A stretch of DNA of 39,097 bases from Holophagaceae bacterium (GCA_003165415.1 PLUC01000094.1:1-39097), one strand, 5' to 3'; numbered from the stretch's first letter, positions 1 to 8,631 are shown. A program made the numbers and translations. The notes: a model not told the origin generated them from the sequence alone.

Positions 1-590
1 TTCTGCATGAGCACGGTCTTGCCCGTGCGGGGCGGGGCGACGATGAGGGCGCGCTGGCCCTTGCCCAGGGGGGTCATGAGGTCCATCACCCGGGTGGACA
101 GCTCCTGGGGATCCCGCTCCATCTTCAGCATGCTGGTGGGGTAGAGCGGAATGAGGTTGTCGAAGTGGACCCGGTCCTTGGCGCTGCCGGGCGGATCGAA
201 GTTGATGGCGTCGATGCGCAGCATGGCGAAGAATTTCTCTTCGTTCTTGGGCGGCCGGATCATGCCCGACAGGGTGTCGCCGGATCTCAGGTTGAATTTG
301 CGGATCTGGCTCGGGGAGACGTAGATGTCATCGGAACCGGCCAGATAGTTGTGCTCCGGGGCCCGCAGGAAGCCGAAACTCTCGGGCAGGACTTCCAGCA
401 CGCCTTCGGCGAAGAACAGCCCCTCACGCTGGGCCTGGGCCTCCAGCAGGCGGAAGATCAGCTCCTGCTTGCGCATGGACAAGGGACTTTCGATCCCGTA
501 GGCTTTGGCCATTTCCGCAAGCCGGCCGATGGACTGCTCCTTCAGGTCCTGGAGGCTCAGAACGGCAGGGGCTTGGGTTTCAATTAGCAT
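1..590 (-). CDS. rho: Transcription termination factor Rho (5' part, runs off the window)
   Basis: Rho is the hexameric RNA-dependent ATPase that ends transcription of untranslated RNAs. The minus strand reads about 196 residues from an ATG at 590-588 to the window edge without a stop. It shows a Rho-type N-terminal helical domain (LQDLKEQSIGRLAEMAKAYG), then the cold-shock-like RNA-binding domain (GFLRAPEHNYLAGSDDIYVS and SGMIRPPKNEEKFFAML), and at the edge the start of the ATPase core with the Walker A region (GKGQRALIVAPPRTGKT). GAGGG lies 7 bases before the ATG and fixes the start. The gene stands about 100 bases from the hydrolase gene upstream of it and probably has its own leader there. 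The C-terminal half lies outside the window. Confidence 0.97.
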   Translation of the reverse strand, partial: MLIETQAPAVLSLQDLKEQSIGRLAEMAKAYGIESPLSMRKQELIFRLLEAQAQREGLFFAEGVLEVLPESFGFLRAPEHNYLAGSDDIYVSPSQIRKFNLRSGDTLSGMIRPPKNEEKFFAMLRIDAINFDPPGSAKDRVHFDNLIPLYPTSMLKMERDPQELSTRVMDLMTPLGKGQRALIVAPPRTGKTVLMQ

Positions 591-693
591 AGATATTCCC
601 TCGGGGGGGATGGTGTCAGGTTGAGGGCTTTGGGATCGAAAATGATAACTCAAAGTTTAAGGTCGCGCCATCGGAATTTCCATCTTTAGCTAT

Positions 694-1515
694 TCATATT
701 GCGGTGAATTTCACAACCCTCTCTGAAAAGGCCCTTGGATTTTCCACCGGGAACGCATGACCGACCCCGGGAACGACCTCGAACCGGGAGTGGGCTATCA
801 GTTGGGCGGTCTCCAGGCACTTCCATACTGGCGTCAGCAGATCCTCGGCTCCGGCCAGCAACAGCACCGGATCTTGAATAGCACCCAATTTTGAGCGGAT
901 GTCCCATTGCAGAACGCCTTCTATTTGATGGCGCGAGCCATGGAAAGGTTCATTCATATATTTCTGTTTCAGAAAATAGTCCTTGAGGAGGGGATAGCGC
1001 TGCACCAGGAAGGCGTCCCCCCACAGGAACGGGGCGGCGGCCTCGAACTGCAGGCCGGGGCCGCCCAGCTCCAGACAGCGCAGCCAGTGGCGCAGGCGGA
1101 GCGCCATGGCGAAGTCGATGCGGGGCACCGAGCTGGTGAGCACGGCCCCCGGGAAGGCGCCGGGATGGGCGGCCAGCAGCTCCAGGGCCATGGCGCTGCC
1201 GTTGGACAACCCCACCAGCCAAGGGTCCCTGATGCCCAGGACCTCCAGCAGCTCCCAGGCCTCCCCGGCCAGCAGCGGCACAGGGTACGGTCCCTCCGGG
1301 GGGGCATCGGACCGCCCCTGGCCCCGGCTGTCGAAGGTCAGCACCCGGTGCCGGGCGGTGAGGCCCGGCAGGGCCCCCGCCCACATGGTGGTGTCGGACA
1401 GCAGCCCGTTGAGCAGGACCATCCAGGGGGCGCCCGGCTGGCCCTGGATGCGGTAGTGCAGCTTCACCCCGCCGGGCAGCGCGGCCCAGGACGGCCGGTG
1501 GCCGGAACCGGTCAC
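694..1515 (-). CDS. Alpha/beta hydrolase family protein
   Basis: About 273 residues with the alpha/beta hydrolase fold. The oxyanion stretch is WMVLLNGLLSDTTMW, the nucleophile elbow is GLSNG (GxSxG type), the likely acid is in EDLLTP and the catalytic His is in GVGHAFP near the C-terminus. The substrate cannot be told from the sequence; esterases, lactonases and 3-oxoadipate enol-lactonase-like enzymes share these motifs. The chosen start is GTG at 1515-1513, which overlaps the TGA of the sixA-like gene upstream; the frame stays open further upstream, but that stretch lies antisense-free over the sixA gene and does not look like hydrolase sequence. It is the last gene of the rsmA-rnj-sixA group before rho. 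Confidence 0.85.
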   Translation of the reverse strand: MTGSGHRPSWAALPGGVKLHYRIQGQPGAPWMVLLNGLLSDTTMWAGALPGLTARHRVLTFDSRGQGRSDAPPEGPYPVPLLAGEAWELLEVLGIRDPWLVGLSNGSAMALELLAAHPGAFPGAVLTSSVPRIDFAMALRLRHWLRCLELGGPGLQFEAAAPFLWGDAFLVQRYPLLKDYFLKQKYMNEPFHGSRHQIEGVLQWDIRSKLGAIQDPVLLLAGAEDLLTPVWKCLETAQLIAHSRFEVVPGVGHAFPVENPRAFSERVVKFTAI

Positions 1516-1997
1516 ACCTCGCCCCGCAGCTGGCCGGGCGTGAAGTGGGTGGCCAGCTCGAACCGCCCGCCGCTCCAGTGCAGGACGGCGCAGCTGGCCT
1601 TCTTCATCTCCAGGTCGCTGCCGGTGAGGCCGCGGATCAGGTCCGAAAGGAAGGGCTGGTGGCCCACCAGGGCGATGGTGTCGAAGGGCTGGGCCTCCAG
1701 CATCAGGCCCTGCAGCCACTCTCGGGCCTCCGCCGGGCTCGCGTCGGGCTCCAGGCCCTCCCAGCAGGCCACCGGGAAGCCCTCGGCGGTGGCCTCCCGC
1801 AGGCAGGCCAGGCTCTCGGCGGCCCGGCGGTAGGGGCTGGCGATGCCCCGCTTCGGGACGTAGCCGCGCAGGACCAGCCCGCGCATGGCGGCGCGGGTCT
1901 TGTCCCAGCCTTCGACGGTCAGGGCCCGGTCGGAGTCGCGCAGGCCGGGTCGGGGGTTTTCGGCTATGCCGTGGCGGATGATGAGCAGAGTGATCAT
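1512..1997 (-). CDS. sixA: Histidine phosphatase family protein, SixA-like
   Basis: A 161-residue protein of the small branch-2 histidine phosphatase type. The N-terminal RHG motif (LLIIRHGIAENPRPG, His at about residue 9) supplies the phospho-accepting His, the segment DSDRALTVEGWDKTRAAM is typical of SixA proteins, and VGHQPFLSDLIRGL carries the second catalytic His. SixA of Escherichia coli removes phosphate from phosphohistidine (ArcB Hpt domain, phosphotransferase proteins); the target here is unknown. Its end overlaps the GTG of the hydrolase gene, so the two are probably translationally coupled. RNase J ends 49 bases upstream. No good ribosome site precedes the ATG. Confidence 0.85.
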   Translation of the reverse strand: MITLLIIRHGIAENPRPGLRDSDRALTVEGWDKTRAAMRGLVLRGYVPKRGIASPYRRAAESLACLREATAEGFPVACWEGLEPDASPAEAREWLQGLMLEAQPFDTIALVGHQPFLSDLIRGLTGSDLEMKKASCAVLHWSGGRFELATHFTPGQLRGEV

Positions 1998-2046
1998 TTG
2001 ATGATGATCCCATAATCAATGGCGGTCATGAACAGGGTCCCGGGTT

Positions 2047-3771
2047 TCACGCGGTGGGCATCGAATCCAGGATCATGGGCACCACCACCGGCCGGGTCTG
2101 GGTGGTCTTGCGGATGATGCGGCGCAGGGACTGGCGCAGAAGTTCGATGAGGAGATCCTTGTTCTTGCGGATTTCCAAAGGCGCTGCCTCGAACGCGGTG
2201 CGCACCGTCTCCCGCAGCAGTTCGCCATAGGCCTGGTCGTCGGACAGCACCACGAAGCCCCGGGTGAGGATGCTGGGATCCCCGGCCAGTTCGCCGGTGG
2301 ACGGGTCCACCTGCAGGGTGGCCACCACGATGCCGTCCTCCTGCAGGATCAGCCGGTCGTGGATGACCCGGGCGTCCACCATGTGGTCGACCCCCTGGTC
2401 CACGAAGCACTTTCCTACGGGCACGCTGCCGGCCAGGTTGGCCGACCCGTCCCGGTGCAGCTGCAGGCACTCGCCCCCGTCCAGGAACAGGATCCGGTCC
2501 TTGCTCCAGCCCAGGGACTGGGCCAGCTGGCCATGGCATTTGAGGTTCCGGTAGGTGCCGTGCACCGGGGCCATGTAGCGGGGGCGCACCATGCGGATCA
2601 TCTCGGCCGAATCCTCCCGGTGGCCGTGGCCGGTGGCGTGGATGGCGCCCAGCCCTTCGAGGGTGGTCTCCGCGCCCAGGCGGGCGGCGGTGTCCAGCAT
2701 GCGCGAGATGCCCACCTCGTTGCCGGGGATGGAGCGGGAGCTGAGCACCAGCCGGTCGCCGTCCACCATCTTCAGCCCCTTGATCTCGCCCCGCAGGACC
2801 CGGGACAGGGCGCTCATCTCCTCCCCCTGGGTGCCGGTGCACAGCACCACCACCTGCTTGGGGGGGAACATGGACACCTCCTTGGCGTCGATGAACAGGT
2901 CGTCCGGCAGGGCCAGGCATTTCAGGCCCCTGGCCACGGTCACGTTGCGCTCCATGGACCGCCCCAGCAGGCAGACCTTGCGCTTCTCTTCGAAAGCCAG
3001 GTCCAGGACGGTCTGGATGCGGTGGATGTTGGAGCTGAAGGTGGCGATGAACAGCTTGCCCTTGGTCTTGTGGAAGGCGTCGCGCAGCCCTTCCCGGCAG
3101 AGCTGTTCGCTGGGGGTGGGGGTGGTCTTCAGGATGTTGGTGGAGTCCGACAGCAGCACCGCCACCCCGGCCTCGCCCAGCTCCTTGAGCCGTGCCGTGC
3201 CGGTGAGCCGGCCGTCCACCGGGGTGGGGTCCAGCTTGTAGTCGCCGGTGTGGACCACCACGCCCCAGGGGGTGTGCAGGGCGATGGAGCAGGCGTGGGG
3301 AATGCTGTGGGTGACCGGAATCCACTCCGCCTGGATCTCGCCGCCGCCGACGGGCAGGCGCGCGTAGTCGTCCACCACGTGCATGTGCCGCGGGCTCCAC
3401 AGGTTGAACTCCTTGAGCTTGCCTTCCAGGAGCCCCATGGTGAAGGCCGTGCCGTACACCGGCACCGGCCAGCGCTCCAGGAAATAGGGCAGCGCGCCCA
3501 GGTGGTCCTCGTGCCCGTGGGTGAGCAGCACCGCGTCGATGCGCTCGGAGAAGGCCTCCAGGTAGGCGAAGTCCGGAACGATGCTGTCGATGCCGGGCTG
3601 GTCCTCGGACGGGAACAGCTGGCCGCAGTCGATGAGGAAAAGGCTCTTGGCGGTGTGCACCACCAGGGCGTTCATGCCGAACTCGCCCAGGCCGCCGATG
3701 GGGATCAGGCGCAGTTCATCGGGGCCGGGCAGTTCCTGCCAGCGTTCAAAGGGGGGGGAGGTGATCTGCAT
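2047..3771 (-). CDS. rnj: Ribonuclease J
   Basis: A 574-residue metallo-beta-lactamase/beta-CASP RNase, the usual length for RNase J. The zinc-binding motif HGHEDH is at residues 85-90, later metal ligands sit in VTHSIPHA and VVHTGDYKLD, the beta-CASP domain contains TFSSNIHRIQ, and ATGHGHREDS plus PVHGTYRNL near residue 390 are the characteristic C-terminal metal motifs. The enzyme is a 5'-3' exonuclease and endonuclease for mRNA turnover and rRNA maturation. The gene starts 11 bases after rsmA ends, so rRNA dimethylation and RNA processing are probably co-transcribed. Presence of RNase J in an organism with an outer membrane is compatible with Acidobacteriota, among others. Confidence 0.95.
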   Translation of the reverse strand: MQITSPPFERWQELPGPDELRLIPIGGLGEFGMNALVVHTAKSLFLIDCGQLFPSEDQPGIDSIVPDFAYLEAFSERIDAVLLTHGHEDHLGALPYFLERWPVPVYGTAFTMGLLEGKLKEFNLWSPRHMHVVDDYARLPVGGGEIQAEWIPVTHSIPHACSIALHTPWGVVVHTGDYKLDPTPVDGRLTGTARLKELGEAGVAVLLSDSTNILKTTPTPSEQLCREGLRDAFHKTKGKLFIATFSSNIHRIQTVLDLAFEEKRKVCLLGRSMERNVTVARGLKCLALPDDLFIDAKEVSMFPPKQVVVLCTGTQGEEMSALSRVLRGEIKGLKMVDGDRLVLSSRSIPGNEVGISRMLDTAARLGAETTLEGLGAIHATGHGHREDSAEMIRMVRPRYMAPVHGTYRNLKCHGQLAQSLGWSKDRILFLDGGECLQLHRDGSANLAGSVPVGKCFVDQGVDHMVDARVIHDRLILQEDGIVVATLQVDPSTGELAGDPSILTRGFVVLSDDQAYGELLRETVRTAFEAAPLEIRKNKDLLIELLRQSLRRIIRKTTQTRPVVVPMILDSMPTA

Positions 3772-3782
3772 GCGGGGCTCGC

Positions 3783-4598
3783 TCAGGACGGGGTTGCGAA
3801 AGTTCGGGACAGGTTGAAGAGGTCAGGCCAGGCGGCGGGGGGCACGGCCTCAGCGCGGATGGCCGGCGCCAGGGCGGAGGCCGCCAGGAGGCTCCGGGCC
3901 TGGTCGGGGGTGAAGCGGACCTGCCAGTTGTTGGCCAGGGTCTTGCGGCGGTGGCCGAAGCTGGTGTGCAGGAAGGCCAGGAGGGCCCTGCGCTGAGCCC
4001 TGGGCACGGCATCCGCCCTGGGCTCGAACAGTAGGACGGCGGAATCCACCTTGGGGGCGGGCCGGAAGGCGCCCGGCCCCAGCTTCAGGAGCCGGGTGAG
4101 GCGGCAGCAGAGCTGGGCGAGGATGGACAGGGGACCGTATTCCTTTTCGCCGGGCCGGCCCAGGAGCTTCTGGCCCACCTCCAGCTGGAACATGAACACC
4201 ATCCGTTCCCAGGGGATGTCCGCAACCAGGAAGCGCGTGAGGATCGCCGTGGCGGCGTTGTAGGGGAGGTTGCCCACCACGCTGAACGGGCCGCCAAAAT
4301 CCAGCGGCGCCAGAACCGCGTCCCCCAGCACCGGGTGGAAGTGCGGCACGCCCTGGAACCGCTGGGCCAGGACGGCGATGGCGTCCGGATCCAGGTCCAC
4401 GGCCCACAGCGGGCGGCCATCCGCCAGCAGCGGCTCGGTGAGGACCCCGGGCCCCGGGCCGATCTCCAGCAGGTGGGGAGCCTTGGCCGCCAGGGCGGCC
4501 TCCGCGATGGTCCGGATCGCCGATTTCTGGATAAGAAAATGCTGGCCGAACCGCTTCTTCGGAATCAATTTCAAGGCTTCAGGTTGACCATGCTCCAC
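3783..4598 (-). CDS. rsmA: 16S rRNA (adenine-N6,N6)-dimethyltransferase RsmA/KsgA
   Basis: A 271-residue KsgA-family enzyme that dimethylates two adjacent adenines in the 3' terminal helix of 16S rRNA during 30S assembly, using S-adenosylmethionine. The family start PKKRFGQHFL is at residues 13-22, SAM motif I is EIGPGPGVLT at 45-54, the acidic ribose-binding residue is in WAVDLDPDA, and the catalytic NLPYN is at 110-114. The start is GTG at 4598-4596; no ATG is in frame before the conserved FGQHFL motif and the ribosome site is weak, so a few residues of uncertainty remain. It heads the minus-strand group with rnj. The roughly 100 bases before it are AT-richer and may hold its promoter. Confidence 0.95.
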   Translation of the reverse strand: MEHGQPEALKLIPKKRFGQHFLIQKSAIRTIAEAALAAKAPHLLEIGPGPGVLTEPLLADGRPLWAVDLDPDAIAVLAQRFQGVPHFHPVLGDAVLAPLDFGGPFSVVGNLPYNAATAILTRFLVADIPWERMVFMFQLEVGQKLLGRPGEKEYGPLSILAQLCCRLTRLLKLGPGAFRPAPKVDSAVLLFEPRADAVPRAQRRALLAFLHTSFGHRRKTLANNWQVRFTPDQARSLLAASALAPAIRAEAVPPAAWPDLFNLSRTFATPS

Positions 4599-4697
4599 CC
4601 TATGAGCCTAACAAGATATTGCACCTAAACGGTCGGAAATATTGGCATCCGTGCCATCGGCCGCCCCGCCGGACCGGTTCTGGCTTCCTCTTTGTCA

Positions 4698-5216
4698 TTA
4701 ATTTGGAACCTTCGCGGCCCAGGCCAGGACCCGCAGGCCCTGGGGGGGATCCCCGCCGGCCGGGGGCGATGCCACCAGCAGTTCCCGGACCTGGATGAAG
4801 CCGCCGTGGCTCTGGCCCTTGATCCCGCAGCGGCCGGTGGCGGTCACCTGCCAGAGCTGGTCCGCCGCAGAGCCTTCGGCCTCACCGCCCGCCCGGGGCA
4901 ATGCGCCCAGGGGCCGGATCCGCACCTCGAAGTCCTGCTGGAGGAAGGCATCCCAAGGTTCCGCCAGCAACCCCGGGGGCGGAGCCAGGCGCCACCCCTC
5001 CCCGGCACCGGTGGGCAGGGAGAGCCCGGGATCCCCGGCGGACCGGGCCAGGAACCATGCCAGACCTGATTCCGCGGCGGAGGCCGCCTTGGCCCCCAGC
5101 AGCGCCTCGCCGCCCAGGGCCAACTCCCGCCGCAGGTTGCCCATGGCGGCGAACGCCGCCGCGGCCATGAGCATCAGCAGCAGGAAGGCCGCCAGGATGG
5201 CCATCCCCCCTTTCAC
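4698..5216 (-). CDS. Type IV pilus minor pilin, PilX N-terminal type
   Basis: About 172 residues with a class III-like leader VKGG followed by one long hydrophobic helix (MAILAAFLLLMLMAAAAF). The normal Glu at position 5 of the mature protein is absent, as in PilX/GspK-type tip pseudopilins. The segment AASAAESGLAWFLA resembles the PilX/GspK family. The start is GTG at 5216-5214, overlapping the TGA of the pilW-like gene (GTGA). Minor pilins prime assembly of the type IV pilus and sit at its tip. This is the last gene of the pilVWX block; no pilY1 adhesin or major pilin gene follows, since rsmA comes next about 100 bases away. Confidence 0.75.
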   Translation of the reverse strand: MKGGMAILAAFLLLMLMAAAAFAAMGNLRRELALGGEALLGAKAASAAESGLAWFLARSAGDPGLSLPTGAGEGWRLAPPPGLLAEPWDAFLQQDFEVRIRPLGALPRAGGEAEGSAADQLWQVTATGRCGIKGQSHGGFIQVRELLVASPPAGGDPPQGLRVLAWAAKVPN

Positions 5217-6316
5217 AGCCCGAAGTTCCTGGGCGCCAGCAGCAGCGTCTGGCCGCGCAGGAGCTGCCGCCGGCATCCGGGCGCCGCGCCGGGGGGGGCG
5301 TACTCCTCCCGCGGCACCGGGCTCCCGATTTCCAGGTCCACCTTGATCAGGCCCCCGAACCTGCGGAACCAGAACGGGTCCAGGGGGTCGGTGGCCGCCC
5401 CGTCCCGGCCGTGGCAGGCCTTGAGACGGGCGTTGAGGTTGCCGACCGTGGACCGGTAGTCGGCGCCCCGGATCCCCGGGAAGACCTGGTCGGGGGTGAA
5501 GTCCACCCGGAACCTGGTGACATTCGCGGCCACCACCTCGTGGCTTCCGGCGGATTTCAGCAGCCGCCCCCAGGCGGGCACCGCCCGGTCCCTGGGGTAG
5601 GCCGTCTCGAACCGCACCAAGCACGGGACCGGCCCAGGCCCGGACTCCAGGGGCAGAGGCACCACCGCGTAGCGCACCACCCGCAGGGGGCGGACCACCT
5701 GGACCGGCGCGCCGGCGCCATGGGGGAAGGCGAAGGCGGCGCCGCCGGCGCCGTCGGCGTGAACCACCGCCACCGGTCCTGCCCGGGCGGCCGGGAGCTC
5801 CACCGGGACCGCCACCTGGGCGAATTCGAACCGGTCACCGGCCACCAGGAACAGGTCTCCGGCCTGCAGGCGCAGCTTCCTGGCCGGACGCACCCGCACC
5901 TCGGCCGGAGCCCCGGGCCCGGTCCGCCCTTCCGGCCCGCTGCCGGCGATGGCCCGTTCCAGCACCGCCTGGACCGGAACCGGCAGGTCCATGACGAAGC
6001 TCAGCTCGTCCTCCGTTCCGCCCCCGGGCCGGCCGGGGACCAGCATGAAGGAGCTTTGCAGCGTGGGATCGGCGCTGGCGGCCACCTCCAGGGAGCGGAG
6101 CTCCGGGGGCGGGAACAGGTAGCCCATCATCCGCAGATCCTCCGCGACCCGGTCCATGGCCCAGCGCAGCGCCCGCTGGGCGGTCAGGGACTCGTTGACC
6201 CGGTTCCAGCCCTTCAGGGCGGCCACATAGACCCGGATCATCCCGGACAGCAGGAGGCCCATGAACAGCAAGGCCACCATAAGCTCCAGCAGCGAAAAAC
6301 CGGAGGTCCTCTTCAA
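5213..6316 (-). CDS. pilW: Type IV pilus assembly protein PilW
   Basis: About 367 residues beginning LKRTSG|FSLLELMVALLF: a prepilin peptidase leader of six residues, cleavage after Gly6, and Glu at +5. This is followed by the hydrophobic helix and a long periplasmic domain typical of PilW (W.R.L...L...ED.RMMGYLFP at about residues 50-70). The start is TTG at 6316-6314, overlapping the TGA of pilV as TTGA; the upstream open frame has no pilin-like sequence, so this rare start is preferred. PilW is a minor pilin of the tip complex. It is probably translated by coupling to pilV. Confidence 0.85.
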   Translation of the reverse strand: MKRTSGFSLLELMVALLFMGLLLSGMIRVYVAALKGWNRVNESLTAQRALRWAMDRVAEDLRMMGYLFPPPELRSLEVAASADPTLQSSFMLVPGRPGGGTEDELSFVMDLPVPVQAVLERAIAGSGPEGRTGPGAPAEVRVRPARKLRLQAGDLFLVAGDRFEFAQVAVPVELPAARAGPVAVVHADGAGGAAFAFPHGAGAPVQVVRPLRVVRYAVVPLPLESGPGPVPCLVRFETAYPRDRAVPAWGRLLKSAGSHEVVAANVTRFRVDFTPDQVFPGIRGADYRSTVGNLNARLKACHGRDGAATDPLDPFWFRRFGGLIKVDLEIGSPVPREEYAPPGAAPGCRRQLLRGQTLLLAPRNFGL

Positions 6317-6777
6317 GGGAACCTCAGCCGGATCAAGGTGACGCGGCCCGGCGGGGAGCGGGCGTCCTCCACCCAGGTCACGGTGGCCCGGTAGGCGCGG
6401 GCCTGGGCGGGGGCAACGGGGGCATCGGGGGCGGACCGGGTCACGGTCACCGTGAAGAAGGCGGAGGCCGAGGTGGCGGGCTGGCCGTTCCGGTCGAACC
6501 GCCCCACCCACGGCCCGCCCCTGGCGGCGGGCGCCGGTCCCGGCCCGGCCGCCATCTCCTCCAGCGCGTTGTCGGCCAGGGCCGCCGCGGCCAGGCGGGT
6601 GCGGGTTCCGGCGAGCCCCCGCAGCGCGGCCACCTGCATGGCGCCGAGCCCCAGCAGGCCCACGGCCAGGATGAAGGCCACCAGGAGGAACTCCACCAGG
6701 GAGAAGCCCGCCCGGAACCTTGGGACCGGAAACCGTTGGGAAGGGGTGGGCCGGGACAGCCCGGCGGGAGGTCGCAT
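6313..6777 (-). CDS. pilV: Type IV pilus modification/minor pilin PilV
   Basis: A 154-residue prepilin. After a rather long leader rich in Pro and Arg comes RFRAG|FSLVEFLLVAFILA, with Gly24 before the cut and Glu29 at +5, then GLLGLGAMQVAALRG, a stretch very typical of PilV. The C-terminal half has short beta-like segments (FTVTVTRSAPDAPVAPAQ, YRATVTWVED). It leads the pilV-pilW-pilX block. The ATG at 6777-6775 is the first start that includes the whole leader; a later start would shorten the leader to a more usual length, but none is obvious. Upstream lies a 357-base gap. Confidence 0.85.
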   Translation of the reverse strand: MRPPAGLSRPTPSQRFPVPRFRAGFSLVEFLLVAFILAVGLLGLGAMQVAALRGLAGTRTRLAAAALADNALEEMAAGPGPAPAARGGPWVGRFDRNGQPATSASAFFTVTVTRSAPDAPVAPAQARAYRATVTWVEDARSPPGRVTLIRLRFP

Positions 6778-7134
6778 GACGGCCAGGATGGGAACCGCCA
6801 GGATCTTTTCAATCGTTTCTTTCCCCGGCGTCGGTTCGACTTAGCTGGACCCGGCCGGGGGAGGGGGTGGCAAAGGGGCCCGGAGACTACTTTTTATCCA
6901 CCGTTTCGCCCCGCGGCCCGTTCCGGAACATCGCGGTGGTGGGGCGCGCCCGCATGGACGGACGTGACCAGCCGGGCGTTCTCCTGCGTGGCGGAGACGC
7001 GGAAGGTCTGAAAAAACAGGATTTGGCCCCGCCGTTTTTACAACCATTTATCTTGGCGGAAATGGGGCTGGTGCACTAGTTTGGAATAAATATATAACCT
7101 GATTATCCACCACCCCCTCATCCCAAGGGCACCC
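6778..7134. other. Divergent intergenic region between pilV and the chemoreceptor remnant
   Basis: No convincing gene in 357 bases. The part next to pilV is as GC-rich as coding DNA; short minus-strand frames exist (for example around 6900-7010, containing FQTFRVSATQENARLVTS) but none has a good start, and they may be a decayed gene end. The part next to the chemoreceptor, about 7070-7110, is AT-rich (ttggaataaatatataacc) and is the likely site of the promoter reading right. AAGGG lies 5 bases before the ATG at 7135. Confidence 0.5.
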
Positions 7135-7773
7135 ATGAAAACCAAGGGTCTGTTCCAATCCATCGGCGGCAAGGTGCTGGGCCTGGCTTCCCTCATCACC
7201 ATCCTGGTCTTCACCGTGCTGTTCCTGGTGGGCTTCTTCTGGCAGCGCAAAGAGGCCACGGCCAGGATCACCCTGACGGGCAGGAATGCCTCCGGGATGC
7301 TGTCCCTGGCCATGGATGGAACCATGCTCCGGGGGGACGTGGAGGAGATGCGCGGGGTGTTCCGGAAGGCGCGGAACCTCAACCAGGACCTCACCCTCTA
7401 TCTCACCGACCCGGCCGGGGTGGTGAAGTTCAGCACCCGGGAGGACCGGCTCGGATCTACCCTGACCGCGGAGGAAGCCGGAGCTGAGGGCAAGGCCACC
7501 GTGCTGGAGACGGTCCAGGTCCTGCGCGCCATCCACGAACAGGTGAGCCGGCTCGCCGAGCGCCTGGACAAGGTCAAGGCCGCCACCGAACAGCAGGCCC
7601 AGGCCACCGCCGCGGTGGACCGGGATGTCTTCGCCATCACTGGCCGGACCCAGGAAGTCTCCGCGGCCACGGAACAGACCGCCGCCACCATCACCGAAGT
7701 GAGCCGGACCACCGCCGACCACGCCGCCCTGGCCGAGGACCTGAGCCGGCTGGTGGGAAAGTTCAAACTCTAA
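7135..7773 (+). pseudogene. Methyl-accepting chemotaxis protein with the middle missing
   Basis: The frame is open for 212 residues, against 500 or more for ordinary chemoreceptors. Residues 1-40 give a cytoplasmic start and one membrane helix (about 14-36). Residues 40-112 look like the beginning of a periplasmic sensor (RNASGMLSLAMDGTMLRGD, YLTDPAGVVKFSTR). From about residue 115 the sequence is the C-terminal signalling helix (VLETVQVLRAIHEQVSRLAE, RTQEVSAATEQTAATITEVS). The second membrane helix, HAMP domain, first signalling helix and the CheA/CheW-binding hairpin tip are all absent. The join is in frame near residues 113-116. It therefore looks like an internal deletion product that could still be translated but should not be able to drive CheA. 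A ribosome site (AAGGG) is intact. Confidence 0.75.
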
Positions 7774-7785
7774 TATTCTTTTCAG

Positions 7786-8631
7786 ATGCAGCCAGGACAG
7801 CCCAGCCGGACCGCCATGGGCGCCGCCGTCCAGCGCGCCGCGCACCAGGTGCTGGAAGGCGGCCGCCTGTTTTCCGATCCGCTGGCGCTGAGGATCCTGG
7901 GCCCGGCTGGCGAAGCCGCGGTGCGCGCCGCCGGGCTGGATCCGGCCAAGGGCAGGCTGCGCCTGTTCATCGCCCTCCGGTCCCGATTCGCGGAGGATGC
8001 CCTGGGGCAATGCTTCGAACAGGGCGTCCGGCAGCTGGTGGTGCTTGGCGCCGGTCTCGACACCTACGCCTACCGGAACCCCCTGGGGGAGAGGTTGCGC
8101 ATGTTCGAGGTGGACCACCCGTCGACCCAGGCCTGGAAGCGGGAACGGCTCGCCGCGGCGGGGATCCCGATCCCCGGAAACCTCACCTATGTCCCGGTGG
8201 ATTTCGAGCGGGAGGCCCTGGCGGACGGGCTGGTCCGCTGCGGGTTCGATCCCGGGCAGGCGTCGTTCTTCTCCTGGCTGGGGGTCGTGCCCTATCTCAC
8301 GGAAGAGGCCATCTTCTCGACCCTGGGCTGCATCGCCTCGCTGCCGGGAGGCGCGCGGGTGGTGTTCGACTACGGCAATCCCGCGGTTTCCCCGGGTCCG
8401 GACCCATGGGCGGCGGACCGGGAGGCACTGGCCCAGCGGGTCGCCTCCGTCGGCGAGAGCCTCAGAAGCCATTTTGAAACCCATGATCTGCACGCCCGAT
8501 TGACCGCCCTGGGCCTGCGCGTGGTTGAAGATCTCGGACCTGCGCTGATGCGCGAACGTTTCCTCGGGGCCAGGGAGGATGCCCTGCCCGACCGGGGCGG
8601 GCACATCCTGTTGGCTATCGCGTCCCGATGA
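7786..8631 (+). CDS. Class I SAM-dependent methyltransferase, leucine carboxyl methyltransferase-like family
   Basis: A 281-residue protein of the bacterial family related to leucine carboxyl methyltransferases (often named by the TIGR00027 model). Diagnostic stretches are the N-terminal SRTAMGAAVQRAAH and FSDPLALRILGP, then the SAM-binding VVLGAGLDTYAYR, FEVDHPSTQAWKRERL, FVPVDFE-like YVPVDFERE, and FFSWLGVVPYLTEEAI. Members methylate carboxyl or hydroxyl groups of small molecules, often in secondary metabolism; the substrate here is not known. It begins 12 bases after the chemoreceptor remnant. Its last 17 bases overlap the end of the convergent O-methyltransferase gene. Confidence 0.88.
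   Translation: MQPGQPSRTAMGAAVQRAAHQVLEGGRLFSDPLALRILGPAGEAAVRAAGLDPAKGRLRLFIALRSRFAEDALGQCFEQGVRQLVVLGAGLDTYAYRNPLGERLRMFEVDHPSTQAWKRERLAAAGIPIPGNLTYVPVDFEREALADGLVRCGFDPGQASFFSWLGVVPYLTEEAIFSTLGCIASLPGGARVVFDYGNPAVSPGPDPWAADREALAQRVASVGESLRSHFETHDLHARLTALGLRVVEDLGPALMRERFLGAREDALPDRGGHILLAIASR

Noticed and set aside
2359-3996. A 545-codon plus-strand open frame opposite RNase J
   Set aside because: Antisense shadow of rnj and rsmA, with no ribosome site and the same composition artefact.
6841-7047. Possible small pilin-like or FimT gene before pilV
   Set aside because: Fragments such as FQTFRVSATQENARLVTS look protein-like, but no prepilin leader, start codon with ribosome site, or adequate length is present.
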